Source: Ancylobacter novellus (GTDB lineage Bacteria; Pseudomonadota; Alphaproteobacteria; Rhizobiales; Xanthobacteraceae). Taken from it: 23,247 bases of DNA. Positions within the stretch are counted from its first letter, which is position 1. Each line of letters begins with the position of its first letter. The position numbers were made by a program, and so were the translations under genes. Positions 7,252 to 14,364 of the stretch are shown here, piece by piece. The stretch is from assembly GCA_003241485.1 (NCBI GenBank), contig QFQD01000060.1, positions 1 through 23,247 on the forward strand, written 5' to 3'. The notes below the pieces were generated by a model, which made no database searches, was not told the origin of the DNA, and worked only from the letters and a program-made list of their open reading frames with translations.

Positions 7252-8595
7252 TCAGGTCGTTCGCGCATCCGAAAGCAGATAGGCAGAGCTGTTGCCAATG
7301 TCGTTCTGCGCGTCGCAGATCAGGCCGAGCGCCGTCTCGGCCCTGTCCCGAGACCAAGGCTCCGGCGAGACTGAGGGGCTGGCGAGGCCATAGGCGACGC
7401 GCCTGTCGCCATGGGTATCGAGAACGATCAGACCTTCGCCGTGGAACGGCTGGTTTTCGTCGGAATAGAGCCCGTCAGTCGTCAGGTGGGCTTCCAACGT
7501 AGGCATGCCCTCAAAATCTGGGCTGCGGAAGATTGGTGTGCCTATGCGGCCGTATGCGACATGCCACAACACGCCGCTGACACAGCATCCGGAATTGAAG
7601 GAATCGTAGTAGTAGGGAGCAAGCGCATTTCGGCCGCCGGGGACAATCAGTCGATCAACGACGGCCAACGCGAAAGTCGGGCCAAGCTCGAACTGGCTTG
7701 ACTTAAAGGCGGATCGGCATTTTCCCCGCAACGTATCGATGACGAGATTCAGCGATCTGCAATCATAGCCCGTAGTCTGACCGAAAGTCTTGTACGGCGC
7801 GATCGTTCCCTCCGCGAAAATCACACGGCGCCCTTCTTTGCGGTGGTCATCAAGTTCCGCCTGCACGTCGAGCGCATCATTCATCATCTCGCGATGCCGG
7901 AATTCACCGCCTACGATATCGAGGGATTTCACCTCGACGTAGAACGTCTGACCATCATCGAACCTGCATATGAAATCCGGCCGACCTTCGCCACCTACAG
8001 TGGATTCCTCCACCCTGCCAGCCTGCAGCCCGGGCCGCGATCGAAGATACTGAAGGGTAATCGCTTCGCCGTAAATCTCGAAGAACTGACTATAGGCGAT
8101 AACATCGAACGTCTTGGTCTTAGGACCGAGCTTGGCCACGAGATCAGCCACGAACTTTCCGAATGCCGGGTCATTGTGCCCGAGCCCGTCTATCTCCTTG
8201 AGCGTCTTTAGATCGACAGTGGACAGGCTGTGACTGCGCGTCAGCGCATTGATTTCCTGAGCGTGGCGAAGATAGGCCATCGTCGCGGGCAGCGCGATGG
8301 CGACGGCTTCATCGTAGATTTGCCGGAAGGCTTTCTGATTATCCTCGTCCGTCAAGGCACCAGTGGTGGTTAGGTCCTGCAGCATCTGCCGATGTAGCTC
8401 CGCGACCCGATCACCTTGGCGAAGCATCGCGAGCGTTTCGATGGCTTCCAGCTTCTCCGTATCGACCCAAGGCAACCAATTCGATCTCAAACGACTGGCC
8501 GTTTCATCGTAAAACGCCCAATACGCTCGACCAAGCACAGTTTTTGTGGTGCGAGGCGATGGATTGTAGGGCGACGTGGCGGTGACGAGCGACAT
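7252..8595 (-). CDS. PD-(D/E)XK nuclease-like protein, candidate defence gene
   Basis: 447 aa, first gene of the four-gene minus operon. Residues 1-165 are mostly helical and unrecognised. A nuclease-like core follows: Glu177 in EIYGEAITLQYL, then GRPDFICRF with Asp207 and FYVEVKSLD with Glu221 and Lys223, matching the E...PD...ExK pattern of the restriction-endonuclease fold. The remaining 220 residues are alpha/beta and unassigned. The family is not one I can name. ATG start with GAGG five bases upstream; this Shine-Dalgarno lies in the arm of a perfect dyad (8601-8613). The 107-base gap to the next gene contains no terminator I can see. Confidence 0.65.
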   Translation of the reverse strand: MSLVTATSPYNPSPRTTKTVLGRAYWAFYDETASRLRSNWLPWVDTEKLEAIETLAMLRQGDRVAELHRQMLQDLTTTGALTDEDNQKAFRQIYDEAVAIALPATMAYLRHAQEINALTRSHSLSTVDLKTLKEIDGLGHNDPAFGKFVADLVAKLGPKTKTFDVIAYSQFFEIYGEAITLQYLRSRPGLQAGRVEESTVGGEGRPDFICRFDDGQTFYVEVKSLDIVGGEFRHREMMNDALDVQAELDDHRKEGRRVIFAEGTIAPYKTFGQTTGYDCRSLNLVIDTLRGKCRSAFKSSQFELGPTFALAVVDRLIVPGGRNALAPYYYDSFNSGCCVSGVLWHVAYGRIGTPIFRSPDFEGMPTLEAHLTTDGLYSDENQPFHGEGLIVLDTHGDRRVAYGLASPSVSPEPWSRDRAETALGLICDAQNDIGNSSAYLLSDARTT

Positions 8596-8600
8596 TCAAA

Positions 8601-8613
8601 CCTCAACTTGAGG
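8601..8613 (-). promoter_or_regulatory. Dyad covering the Shine-Dalgarno of the operon's first gene
   Basis: CCTCAA-C-TTGAGG is a perfect dyad with six-base arms. Read on the minus strand its second arm ends in GAGG, five bases before the ATG (8595-8593), and would pair with CCTC in the first arm. Because the predicted transcription start falls at about 8613, the message would begin with this hairpin. It could hide the ribosome site or be the operator of a repressor. Confidence 0.4.
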
Positions 8614-8619
8614 GAGATT

Positions 8620-8648
8620 GATATAGCTTGGACGGAGACGCGCTTCAA
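8620..8648 (-). promoter_or_regulatory. Predicted sigma70-type promoter of the defence-like operon
   Basis: On the minus strand TTGAAG (8648-8643) is followed after exactly 17 bases by TATATC (8625-8620). Each hexamer matches the consensus at four of six positions. The start codon of the first gene is 25 bases beyond the -10 hexamer, giving a very short leader. Confidence 0.45.
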
Positions 8649-8902
8649 CCGACTTGTACGCCGTTCAGCGCTCCGGACGACAGTCGCCTGCTGTTGCAGG
8701 CTAAGGAAAGTTAAACAATCATACAGCTCTCGATGCGCAAAAGCCGTTGTTTTCAAGTAGGCCGTTGCCGCGCAGCTTCAGCCATCTGGGCGCGTTGACG
8801 AACAGTCGGACGATGGATGTCAAACATGCGCGGTTGTTTGTAACACACGGTGCATGCGCGTCGGCAGAGTCTGCACCCGCATCCCTCCGCTGGCATCGAC
8901 AG

Positions 8903-8919
8903 CACTGCTTCAAGCAGTG
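8903..8919 (-). terminator. Hairpin at the stop codon of the Tat-signal gene
   Basis: CACTGCTT-C-AAGCAGTG is an eight-base-arm dyad that overlaps the TGA of the minus-strand gene at 8910-8912. It is well placed to end that transcript, but no T-run follows, so a Rho-independent role is uncertain. Confidence 0.3.
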
Positions 8920-9575
8920 AAGGTGGACGTCCTTTGCTCATGTAGCTCAGCTAAGCGTGTAACGTCCCTGCGGATCCGCCGCATTTGTGGCCATGGAAAA
9001 TGCCGCCCCTCGGCGCCATCAGCCCCAACGGCGATCAGTGCGCCGAGCTTCGCGGAGAGGCCGCGCAGAGAGGTGGCATCCGTTGCAAAGAGCCTCGCAA
9101 TCAAGCGCTCCTCATCCGCAGAAGCCGCCTCCTCTTGCTGCCGGGCGACGGAGTAGCCGATGGCGCGATCCGCGTCGTCCCAACGCTGCTGATGTGCGCG
9201 CAGCACTGCGGCGACTTCGGCGCGCCGCACGCAAAGCGACGGCACATCGCCAGCAAGTTCATCGAACTGCCACAAGGAGTTGATGCGCACCGGTGATGGC
9301 AGTTCGGTTGCAGCCAGAAACGCCTGCGGAAAGCCGATCGTCCGCGCGAGTTCGGACTCCAGACGTTGCTGTTTGCGACACAGTGCAAGTGTTCGCCGGT
9401 GCGCGGCGCGCCACGCCTCCCATGCAAGGACAGCCGCATCCGTTGCGCCGCCATCCTGCGGCGCAGTTGCAGCGGAATTGTTGAAGGAGGTGACGCCGAT
9501 CGTCATCAGGGCGGCGGAGAGAACGTCCCTCCGGGATGGTCGGGACAGACTCGTGCTAATCTCAGAATCAGCCAT
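8910..9575 (-). CDS. Tat-signal exported protein of unknown function
   Basis: 221 aa from the ATG at 9575 (GGAG nine bases upstream); a start 40 codons earlier is possible but adds residues with no protein character. The N-terminus has a twin-arginine signal, SRPSRRDVLSAALMTIG, followed by an Ala-rich cleavage region near NNSAATAP. The mature part is Ala/Arg/Glu-rich and largely helical (ALCRKQQRLESELARTIG, EEERLIARLF-like segments). It resembles a family of short Tat-tagged hypothetical proteins I recall from alphaproteobacterial accessory DNA. It lies head-to-head with the XRE gene, 137 bases apart, so the two may share a regulated intergenic region. No enzymatic motif seen. Confidence 0.65.
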   Translation of the reverse strand: MADSEISTSLSRPSRRDVLSAALMTIGVTSFNNSAATAPQDGGATDAAVLAWEAWRAAHRRTLALCRKQQRLESELARTIGFPQAFLAATELPSPVRINSLWQFDELAGDVPSLCVRRAEVAAVLRAHQQRWDDADRAIGYSVARQQEEAASADEERLIARLFATDATSLRGLSAKLGALIAVGADGAEGRHFPWPQMRRIRRDVTRLAELHEQRTSTFTA

Positions 9576-9688
9576 GATCCGAGCTCCACTCAGCTTGGGT
9601 GTGGTCAGGCCGGACATCGTGTTCCCGCACTTTGTCCGGCCGCTTGCACGGCGAAGCCTACATGAAGATCGAGCATGACGGAAGATAT

Positions 9689-9705
9689 TCGCCACCAGAT
9701 GGCGA
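9689..9705. promoter_or_regulatory. Inverted repeat just upstream of the second XRE gene, possible operator
   Basis: TCGCCA-CCAGA-TGGCGA, six-base arms with a five-base spacer, ends eight bases before the ATG at 9713. A TATAAT hexamer (9709-9714) overlaps that ATG. The position fits an autoregulatory operator of the XRE protein in the region shared with the divergent Tat-signal gene; binding is inferred. Confidence 0.35.
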
Positions 9706-9712
9706 TTCTATA

Positions 9713-9949
9713 ATGAGCCCGATTCAGTGCCGAATGGCACGCACGGCGTTGAATTTCAGCGTTCTGGACCTCGCTCGTGCCGCCGAGGTTTCGTCCAACA
9801 CTGTGGTTCGGTTTGAACGCGGTGAGGCGCTGAAGGCGGCCACGGTCGAGCGTCTTCAAGCGGCTCTCGAAGGAGCCGGCATCGAGTTCATTCCGGAGAA
9901 TGGCGGCGGTGCCGGTGTCCGTTTCCGCAAACCCTCAGCATCGGAATAA
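9713..9949 (+). CDS. Small XRE-family HTH regulator, second copy
   Basis: 78 aa. MSPIQCRMARTALNFSVLDL leads into the HTH (DLARAAEVSSNTVVRFERGE) and the tail IEFIPENGGGAGVRFRKPSASE. The ATG at 9713 is preferred because it gives the usual start of this family and matches the other copy; ATGs further upstream add only low-complexity residues. There is no clear Shine-Dalgarno, and a TATAAT overlaps the start, so a leaderless or near-leaderless message is possible. The last 47 codons are about 85% identical in DNA (my count by eye) to those of the copy at 2-232, while the HTH halves have diverged more, which suggests different operators. Confidence 0.85.
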   Translation: MSPIQCRMARTALNFSVLDLARAAEVSSNTVVRFERGEALKAATVERLQAALEGAGIEFIPENGGGAGVRFRKPSASE

Positions 9950-10555
9950 GGCCGCTTTGGTCGCCGTCAACACGTGAAGAAGCTGCGCGCTCAGTGCAGA
10001 TCGACGACAGTTTAGTCGCAACGCTTCTGCACGAGAATGGACACTCGTTCGCATCCTTAATGCAGGTTCGACTGCAGGGCTACCGCAGTGCGAGCGACTT
10101 TTGACCGCGAACTCACGGCATCAACGGCCGCGCCTCCTAGGTCGGCTATAGTGGCTTCGGCGGCAATAGCGCGTCATAGGTTGACTTGGGTAGTATCTGA
10201 TGTTGCTCGGTTCCGGCCTCGTAGTATGTTTGGCATGTCTTGTTTGCTTAGTTTCACCAGTAGTAAATCATAGGTGATTGAGGGCAAGATAAAGCGGATT
10301 TTCAATCCGCGCGGCCGGTACCCTTAGTGTGTTGTATGCACATTGTTTTCCGTTCCGGAAAACGGGTCTAAGCGACTTTTCGGAAGGTGCGCATCTGCGC
10401 GGCCATCATTCAAGCCATTGATAGGTTTCTGGTTTTCGTGTGCATACGCAATGTGCGTTCCGCCGGCCCTGCGCCAAAGCCGACGTTTCCACGCTCTACT
10501 TTGATCGCGTAATTTTCGACTTGCGGGAGCCATTGGCGCGGCCAAACCTGCGGTC
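9950..10555. other. Gene-free region upstream of the relaxase
   Basis: No ORF here has domain character or a ribosome site. Its right part contains a set of inverted repeats described under the candidate oriT; the left part (9950-10280) shows nothing I can interpret beyond occasional short repeats. Confidence 0.5.
10294..10456. other. Candidate origin of transfer (oriT)
   Basis: Lies 100-260 bases upstream of the relaxase gene and holds three inverted-repeat units: GCGGATT-TTC-AATCCGC (10294-10310), GTTTTCCG-TTC-CGGAAAAC (10345-10363), and a long-range pair GTATGCAC (10334-10341) / GTGCATAC (10440-10447) accompanied by GCACATTG (10338-10345) / CAATGTGC (10449-10456). The two tight hairpins share the loop TTC. 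Relaxase genes normally sit next to their oriT and such sites are rich in stems, but I cannot find a nic sequence I trust. Confidence 0.4.
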
Positions 10556-12664
10556 ATGACACGCCACGACGACGATGATTTCCGCATCAAGCCAGGCCGT
10601 CCGCGAAGCCGGGGCACGCGGCTGAAGACGCACGAACTGCCCTTCGCTCGACAGGCCCTGATCGCCGCTCGCAATGCCGGCGGTGGCGCCGGGATAGGTG
10701 GCGGGTTCGCTGGAGCGGGCGGCAGCAGCGGTCGGTTCAATGCGCGAGGTCGTGGCGCGAAGGTGATGGCGTCGCTGCCACGCGACAGCGGCGGCTGGCA
10801 GAGCGGTTCGTCCGGCCGGTTCCGTGCCCGCCGCGTCGTGGTGAAGGCGCGGGTGGTGAGGCTTGCCGGGAAGGGGAAGAGCGCGCACGGCCCGAAGATG
10901 CGCGGCGCGGTGTCCATCGGTGCGGTGGGAGCGCATCTGCGCTATCTCGAACGTGACGGTGTCACCCGCGACGGGGAGAAGGGCCGCGCCTATTCGGGCC
11001 TCGCGGACGAGGTCGACGCCAAGGCCTTTGTGGAGCGGAGCGGTGAGGATCGCCATCAGTTCCGCTTCATCGTCGCGCCGGAGGATGCCGCCGAGCTCAG
11101 TGACCTGAAGCGCTTCACCCGTGACCTGATGCGGCACATGGAGAGAGACCTCGGCACCAGGCTCGACTGGATCGCCGTCGATCATCACAACACCGGTCAC
11201 CCGCACAGCCACATCCTCGTCCGCGGCGTGCTGGATGATGGCCGTACCCTCAACATCGCCGGTGACTACATCGCCCATGGCGTTCGCCATCGGGCGAGCG
11301 AGCTGATGACGCTGGAGCTCGGCCCGCAGACCGAGGTCGAACTGCAGAACAAGCTGCGCCACGAGGTGGACGCCGATCGCCTCACCCGGCTGGACCGGAT
11401 GATGATCGCCGAGCAGCGCGAGCACGGTATCCTCGATCTGCGGCCGGATACTGGCGAAAGCTATCTCGTGCGGATCAACCGCCATGTCCTCATCGACCGG
11501 GTGAAGCGGCTGGAGAGCTTTGGCATCGCCGAAGAGATCGAGCCGGAACGCTGGAGCATTGCCGAGCGAGCCGAGAGCACGCTCCAGGCCATGGGTGAGC
11601 GCGAAGATATCCTGCGCACCATGCACCGCGCGCTGGCCGATCACGGCCTCGCGGACGAGCGCGGTCCCGCGCAGTACGTCACCCATGGCGACCGCATCTC
11701 GCACGCCCTCGTCGGCCGCGTGCTCGACAAGGGATTGGCCGGGGATGAGATGGGCGAGCGGTTCTATCTGGTCATCGATGGCGTGGACGGACGCACCCAT
11801 CATGTTGAGACCAACGACGCCTCCCGGCTGGAGGACATCAAGCGCGGCCACATCGTCGCGCTCGACCCGCTGCCGACAAGATCGGACCCACGTCCGGCGG
11901 ACCTCAACATCGCCACCATGGCCGAGGCGAACAGTGGCATCTACCGGCCGAGCGAGCATTTGGAGCTGGCGCGCCCGGCGATCGAGCAGCAGCGCGGCGA
12001 TCCCGATGCGTTCATCTGCGCCCATGTGCGCCGTCTGGAAGCATTGCGCCGCGCCGGCCATGTCGAGCGCATCGACGCCGATCACTGGAAGATCCCGGAA
12101 GATCTCTCCGAGCGCGGCATCGCCCATGATGCACGAACCGCGAGGAAGGACTTTGCGGTGCGCACGCTATCCGCCGTTGATCTCGACCAGCAGGTCGCCA
12201 GCGATGGCGCCACCTGGCTCGACCGGGAACTGGCTTCGCGCCAGCGCACCGAGCTTTCCGACGCCGGCTTTGGGGGTGAGGTGAGCGCTGCGCTGGAGCG
12301 CCGCCGCCAGAGTCTCGTCGATCAGGGCCATGCCGTGCGGCTGGAGAACGGCAACGTCCGGGCGCCGCGCGACATCCTCGCCCGACTCGAAGCGGTCGAG
12401 GTGGATCGCGTCGGCCGTGTCCTGGCGGCAGAGCGTGGTCTTGCCTTCGCCCCGAGCCAGCCGGGCGAGTATGTGTCCGGCCGGCTTGCCGGCTCGGTCA
12501 ATCTGGTCAGCGGACGCTTCGCCATGATCGACGACGGTCTCGGCTTCCAGCTCGTGCCCTGGCAGCCTGTACTGGAGAAACAGATCGGCCGGCACATCTC
12601 CGGTGTCTCTCGCGACGGGGGCGTCGAGTGGAGCCTTGGCCGAAGCCGGGGGCTGGGGCTTTAG
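10556..12664 (+). CDS. VirD2-type relaxase with DUF3363 domain
   Basis: 702 aa. Mobilisation relaxase that would nick one strand at oriT and carry it to a recipient through a type IV secretion channel. Residues 1-90 are basic and Gly/Arg-rich; the relaxase core has HLRYLERDG (Tyr130 is a candidate nucleophile) and the metal-binding motif HHNTGHPHSHILVRG with His215, His217 and His219. The rest, about 260-690, is the long DUF3363-type region (LRPDTGESYLVRINRHVLID, RTHHVETNDASRLEDIKRG). It appears full length. No coupling protein, TraF or other transfer genes are near, which is unusual for this family and points to a mobilisable rather than conjugative element, at least in this window. Its stop overlaps that of the convergent gene by four bases. 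Confidence 0.88.
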   Translation: MTRHDDDDFRIKPGRPRSRGTRLKTHELPFARQALIAARNAGGGAGIGGGFAGAGGSSGRFNARGRGAKVMASLPRDSGGWQSGSSGRFRARRVVVKARVVRLAGKGKSAHGPKMRGAVSIGAVGAHLRYLERDGVTRDGEKGRAYSGLADEVDAKAFVERSGEDRHQFRFIVAPEDAAELSDLKRFTRDLMRHMERDLGTRLDWIAVDHHNTGHPHSHILVRGVLDDGRTLNIAGDYIAHGVRHRASELMTLELGPQTEVELQNKLRHEVDADRLTRLDRMMIAEQREHGILDLRPDTGESYLVRINRHVLIDRVKRLESFGIAEEIEPERWSIAERAESTLQAMGEREDILRTMHRALADHGLADERGPAQYVTHGDRISHALVGRVLDKGLAGDEMGERFYLVIDGVDGRTHHVETNDASRLEDIKRGHIVALDPLPTRSDPRPADLNIATMAEANSGIYRPSEHLELARPAIEQQRGDPDAFICAHVRRLEALRRAGHVERIDADHWKIPEDLSERGIAHDARTARKDFAVRTLSAVDLDQQVASDGATWLDRELASRQRTELSDAGFGGEVSAALERRRQSLVDQGHAVRLENGNVRAPRDILARLEAVEVDRVGRVLAAERGLAFAPSQPGEYVSGRLAGSVNLVSGRFAMIDDGLGFQLVPWQPVLEKQIGRHISGVSRDGGVEWSLGRSRGLGL

Positions 12665-13920
12665 ATCAAGCTGTCCTGTGGCGGCGGCGTCTCCAGATCG
12701 GGATCGGCCGGCAGCGGCGCGAAGGGATCGACTTCCGGGAACAGGGTGCGCTCGCGGAGCCAATCGCCAAACGAGGTGGGATCGAGCGCACGCTCCAGTT
12801 CACTAAGGCGCTTGCGCGACCAGTCAAGCATGCGCTGCGTTTCGTTGTCCTCGATACCCTCCGCCCAGGCGATCCAGGAGCGCAGCTGTTCTGCCTTGCG
12901 ACCCATCTCGACGATCTCATCGAGTAGTTCGTCGCGTTCGTCCTCGCGCTTGGTACGTGCCTCCGTCCGCTTCCGGTTCTCTTCCGCGCGGCGACGGAGA
13001 CGTGCGTTGCGCTCGTCTTTTAGGCGTTGATCGCGTCGGTAGTCGATCCAGCCGTGGAGTTCCTCGATGATGGAGTCGAGTTGGGCCTCCAGCGTCGCAC
13101 GAGTGTTGTCCCGCCAGTTGCGGCGGCGCTGGTCTGTGCTCCAGGCTTCAATGGAGATCGTCAGTTCACCAGTCGAGACGTAATCGAACTCGGGATATTG
13201 GCGTTCGTAGGAGAAAGCCCAATCACGGTAGCGAGCCGAGCGCCGATAGCGCTCCTCCGCCTTCAACTCATCGACCGTCGGCTCGTGCTTCCGCCTCTTT
13301 ATCGTCTCCGCCAGGATGAAGGGGACCTTGTCGACGCCCCGACGGACTTCGACATGCTTGCCCACCAAGGTGCAGGAAATCTCCCGTGCCTCCAGCCCGC
13401 GCGCGATGCTGTCGAGGATGAAGATCGCCCTCTCGACGGAACCGGCTCCCAGCCGCATTGACAGCAAGCCTTCTCCGCTAATGGCGATGATGCCGTCATG
13501 ATCCGGCTTGGCGCGGCGCAGCGTATGGGCGGTCAGCGATACGGCAATGTGGGGTTTGTCCACCCGGCCCCACTCGATCGTCCGTGTGTTCGGCTCTCGC
13601 GGCTTCAAAAGCCGGCGTGGCGCGATCGCTGCCTTGCGCGCCCGTTCGAGGCACTCCTCTATGACCGGATCCGACGGGCTTATCGGATCGAGACTGATGA
13701 GCTCGACGGCGGGATCGGCCGAGGAGGCAAAGATCGTCTGCCTCGGGTTCTTGCCGGCCGCTCGGTCACGCCAATAGGCCGCCGTCGGCAGCGGTACGCG
13801 GTGCTGAACGCAGAGATTCTTCAGCTGCCAATGCGAAAGGCCGAGCTTGCCGGCGACGGTCTCAAGCGGCTCTGTCCAAACGAGATCGTACATCTCGCGG
13901 CGGGTGACATGGGCGATCAT
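12661..13920 (-). CDS. HTH/coiled-coil protein of unknown function
   Basis: 419 aa. The N-terminus VTRREMYDLVWTEPLETVAG with KLGLSHWQLKNLCVQHRVPL is a helix-turn-helix-like segment (about 5-50). A middle region (100-240) is alpha/beta and unassigned. Residues about 270-380 are highly charged and predicted coiled coil (ARLRRRAEENRKRTEARTK, EMGRKAEQLRSWIAWAEG). The end is proline-rich. I recognise the type as a common hypothetical protein of alphaproteobacterial mobile elements, but know no function; DNA binding is plausible. Convergent with the relaxase, stops overlapping by four bases (12661-12664), which means that their transcripts would run into each other. No good ribosome site precedes the ATG. 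Confidence 0.72.
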   Translation of the reverse strand: MIAHVTRREMYDLVWTEPLETVAGKLGLSHWQLKNLCVQHRVPLPTAAYWRDRAAGKNPRQTIFASSADPAVELISLDPISPSDPVIEECLERARKAAIAPRRLLKPREPNTRTIEWGRVDKPHIAVSLTAHTLRRAKPDHDGIIAISGEGLLSMRLGAGSVERAIFILDSIARGLEAREISCTLVGKHVEVRRGVDKVPFILAETIKRRKHEPTVDELKAEERYRRSARYRDWAFSYERQYPEFDYVSTGELTISIEAWSTDQRRRNWRDNTRATLEAQLDSIIEELHGWIDYRRDQRLKDERNARLRRRAEENRKRTEARTKREDERDELLDEIVEMGRKAEQLRSWIAWAEGIEDNETQRMLDWSRKRLSELERALDPTSFGDWLRERTLFPEVDPFAPLPADPDLETPPPQDSLI

Positions 13921-14364
13921 GCGGATATGCGATCGACGTCAACGGGAAGCCCGCAATCTATCGCCGTTCGATGACAGGTCCGCTTGCCGACCAACGCCAT
14001 TCACAGAAAAGGGCTTCCGCGCAGAACCAGTAGGCCGGTCCGTCGCAGCCGCGTCAAGGCTGGCGCTTCGCGTCACCGCTCACGCGGCTACGGCCTTGAC
14101 CCCCGCCGCGGCGGACCGGCAGGGGCTGGCCATCGCGTAAGGTGGAGTGTGAGTGACCTGCTCATTCGGGCGGGTGAAAGACGCGGAATGATCCGGACTC
14201 CCAGGAGCCAGCCTACGGCTTGCCCCAGGTTACGGATGGTCGGCGGTCAGTCGGACGAGAGCGAATGACGCAGCTACCTGCGCTCCCGGCAGCATTGCAC
14301 TCAGCGTCGCTGGGCGTAACCATGCTCGGAGAAGGGCGGGCAACTCACCGGAAGGATCCACGTC
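13921..14364. other. Intergenic region upstream of the M14-type gene
   Basis: No gene recognised. Contains two overlapping long-loop inverted repeats (14047-14100) and a CCGCCGCGGCGG palindrome near 14104-14115. The right end holds GGAAGGA, the ribosome site of the gene starting at 14365. It serves as the divergent promoter region for the 419-aa gene and the M14-type gene. Confidence 0.45.
14047..14100. promoter_or_regulatory. Overlapping, mutually exclusive stem-loops
   Basis: AGCCGCGT (14047-14054) pairs with ACGCGGCT (14082-14089), and GTCAAGGC (14053-14060) pairs with GCCTTGAC (14093-14100). The two stems share bases 14053-14054 and interleave, so they would compete or form a pseudoknot. 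This may be a regulatory leader or a protein site; nothing else supports either view. Confidence 0.25.

Larger units (their letters stand above)
8596..8909. other. Intergenic region upstream of the defence-like operon
   Basis: No credible gene. It holds the operon promoter (8620-8648), a start-proximal dyad (8601-8613) and a further inverted repeat GCCTGC-TGTT-GCAGGC at 8686-8701. The part near 8700-8760 is slightly AT-rich. The region ends at the stop of the Tat-signal gene, which is transcribed toward it on the same strand as the operon. Confidence 0.5.

Noticed and set aside
8686..8701. Hairpin GCCTGC-TGTT-GCAGGC as a terminator
   Set aside because: No T-run on either strand and no gene clearly ending there; kept only as a note in the intergenic entry.
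9599..9712. N-terminal extension of the second XRE protein
   Set aside because: Overlaps the presumed regulatory region and adds residues unlike the family; the other copy supports the start at 9713.
10088..10273. 61-codon plus frame in the relaxase upstream region
   Set aside because: No ribosome site, no domain, low-complexity translation.
10496..12127. 543-codon open frame on the minus strand opposite the relaxase
   Set aside because: It is a high-GC shadow of the relaxase frame; the plus strand has the relaxase motifs, and the minus frame shows no domain.
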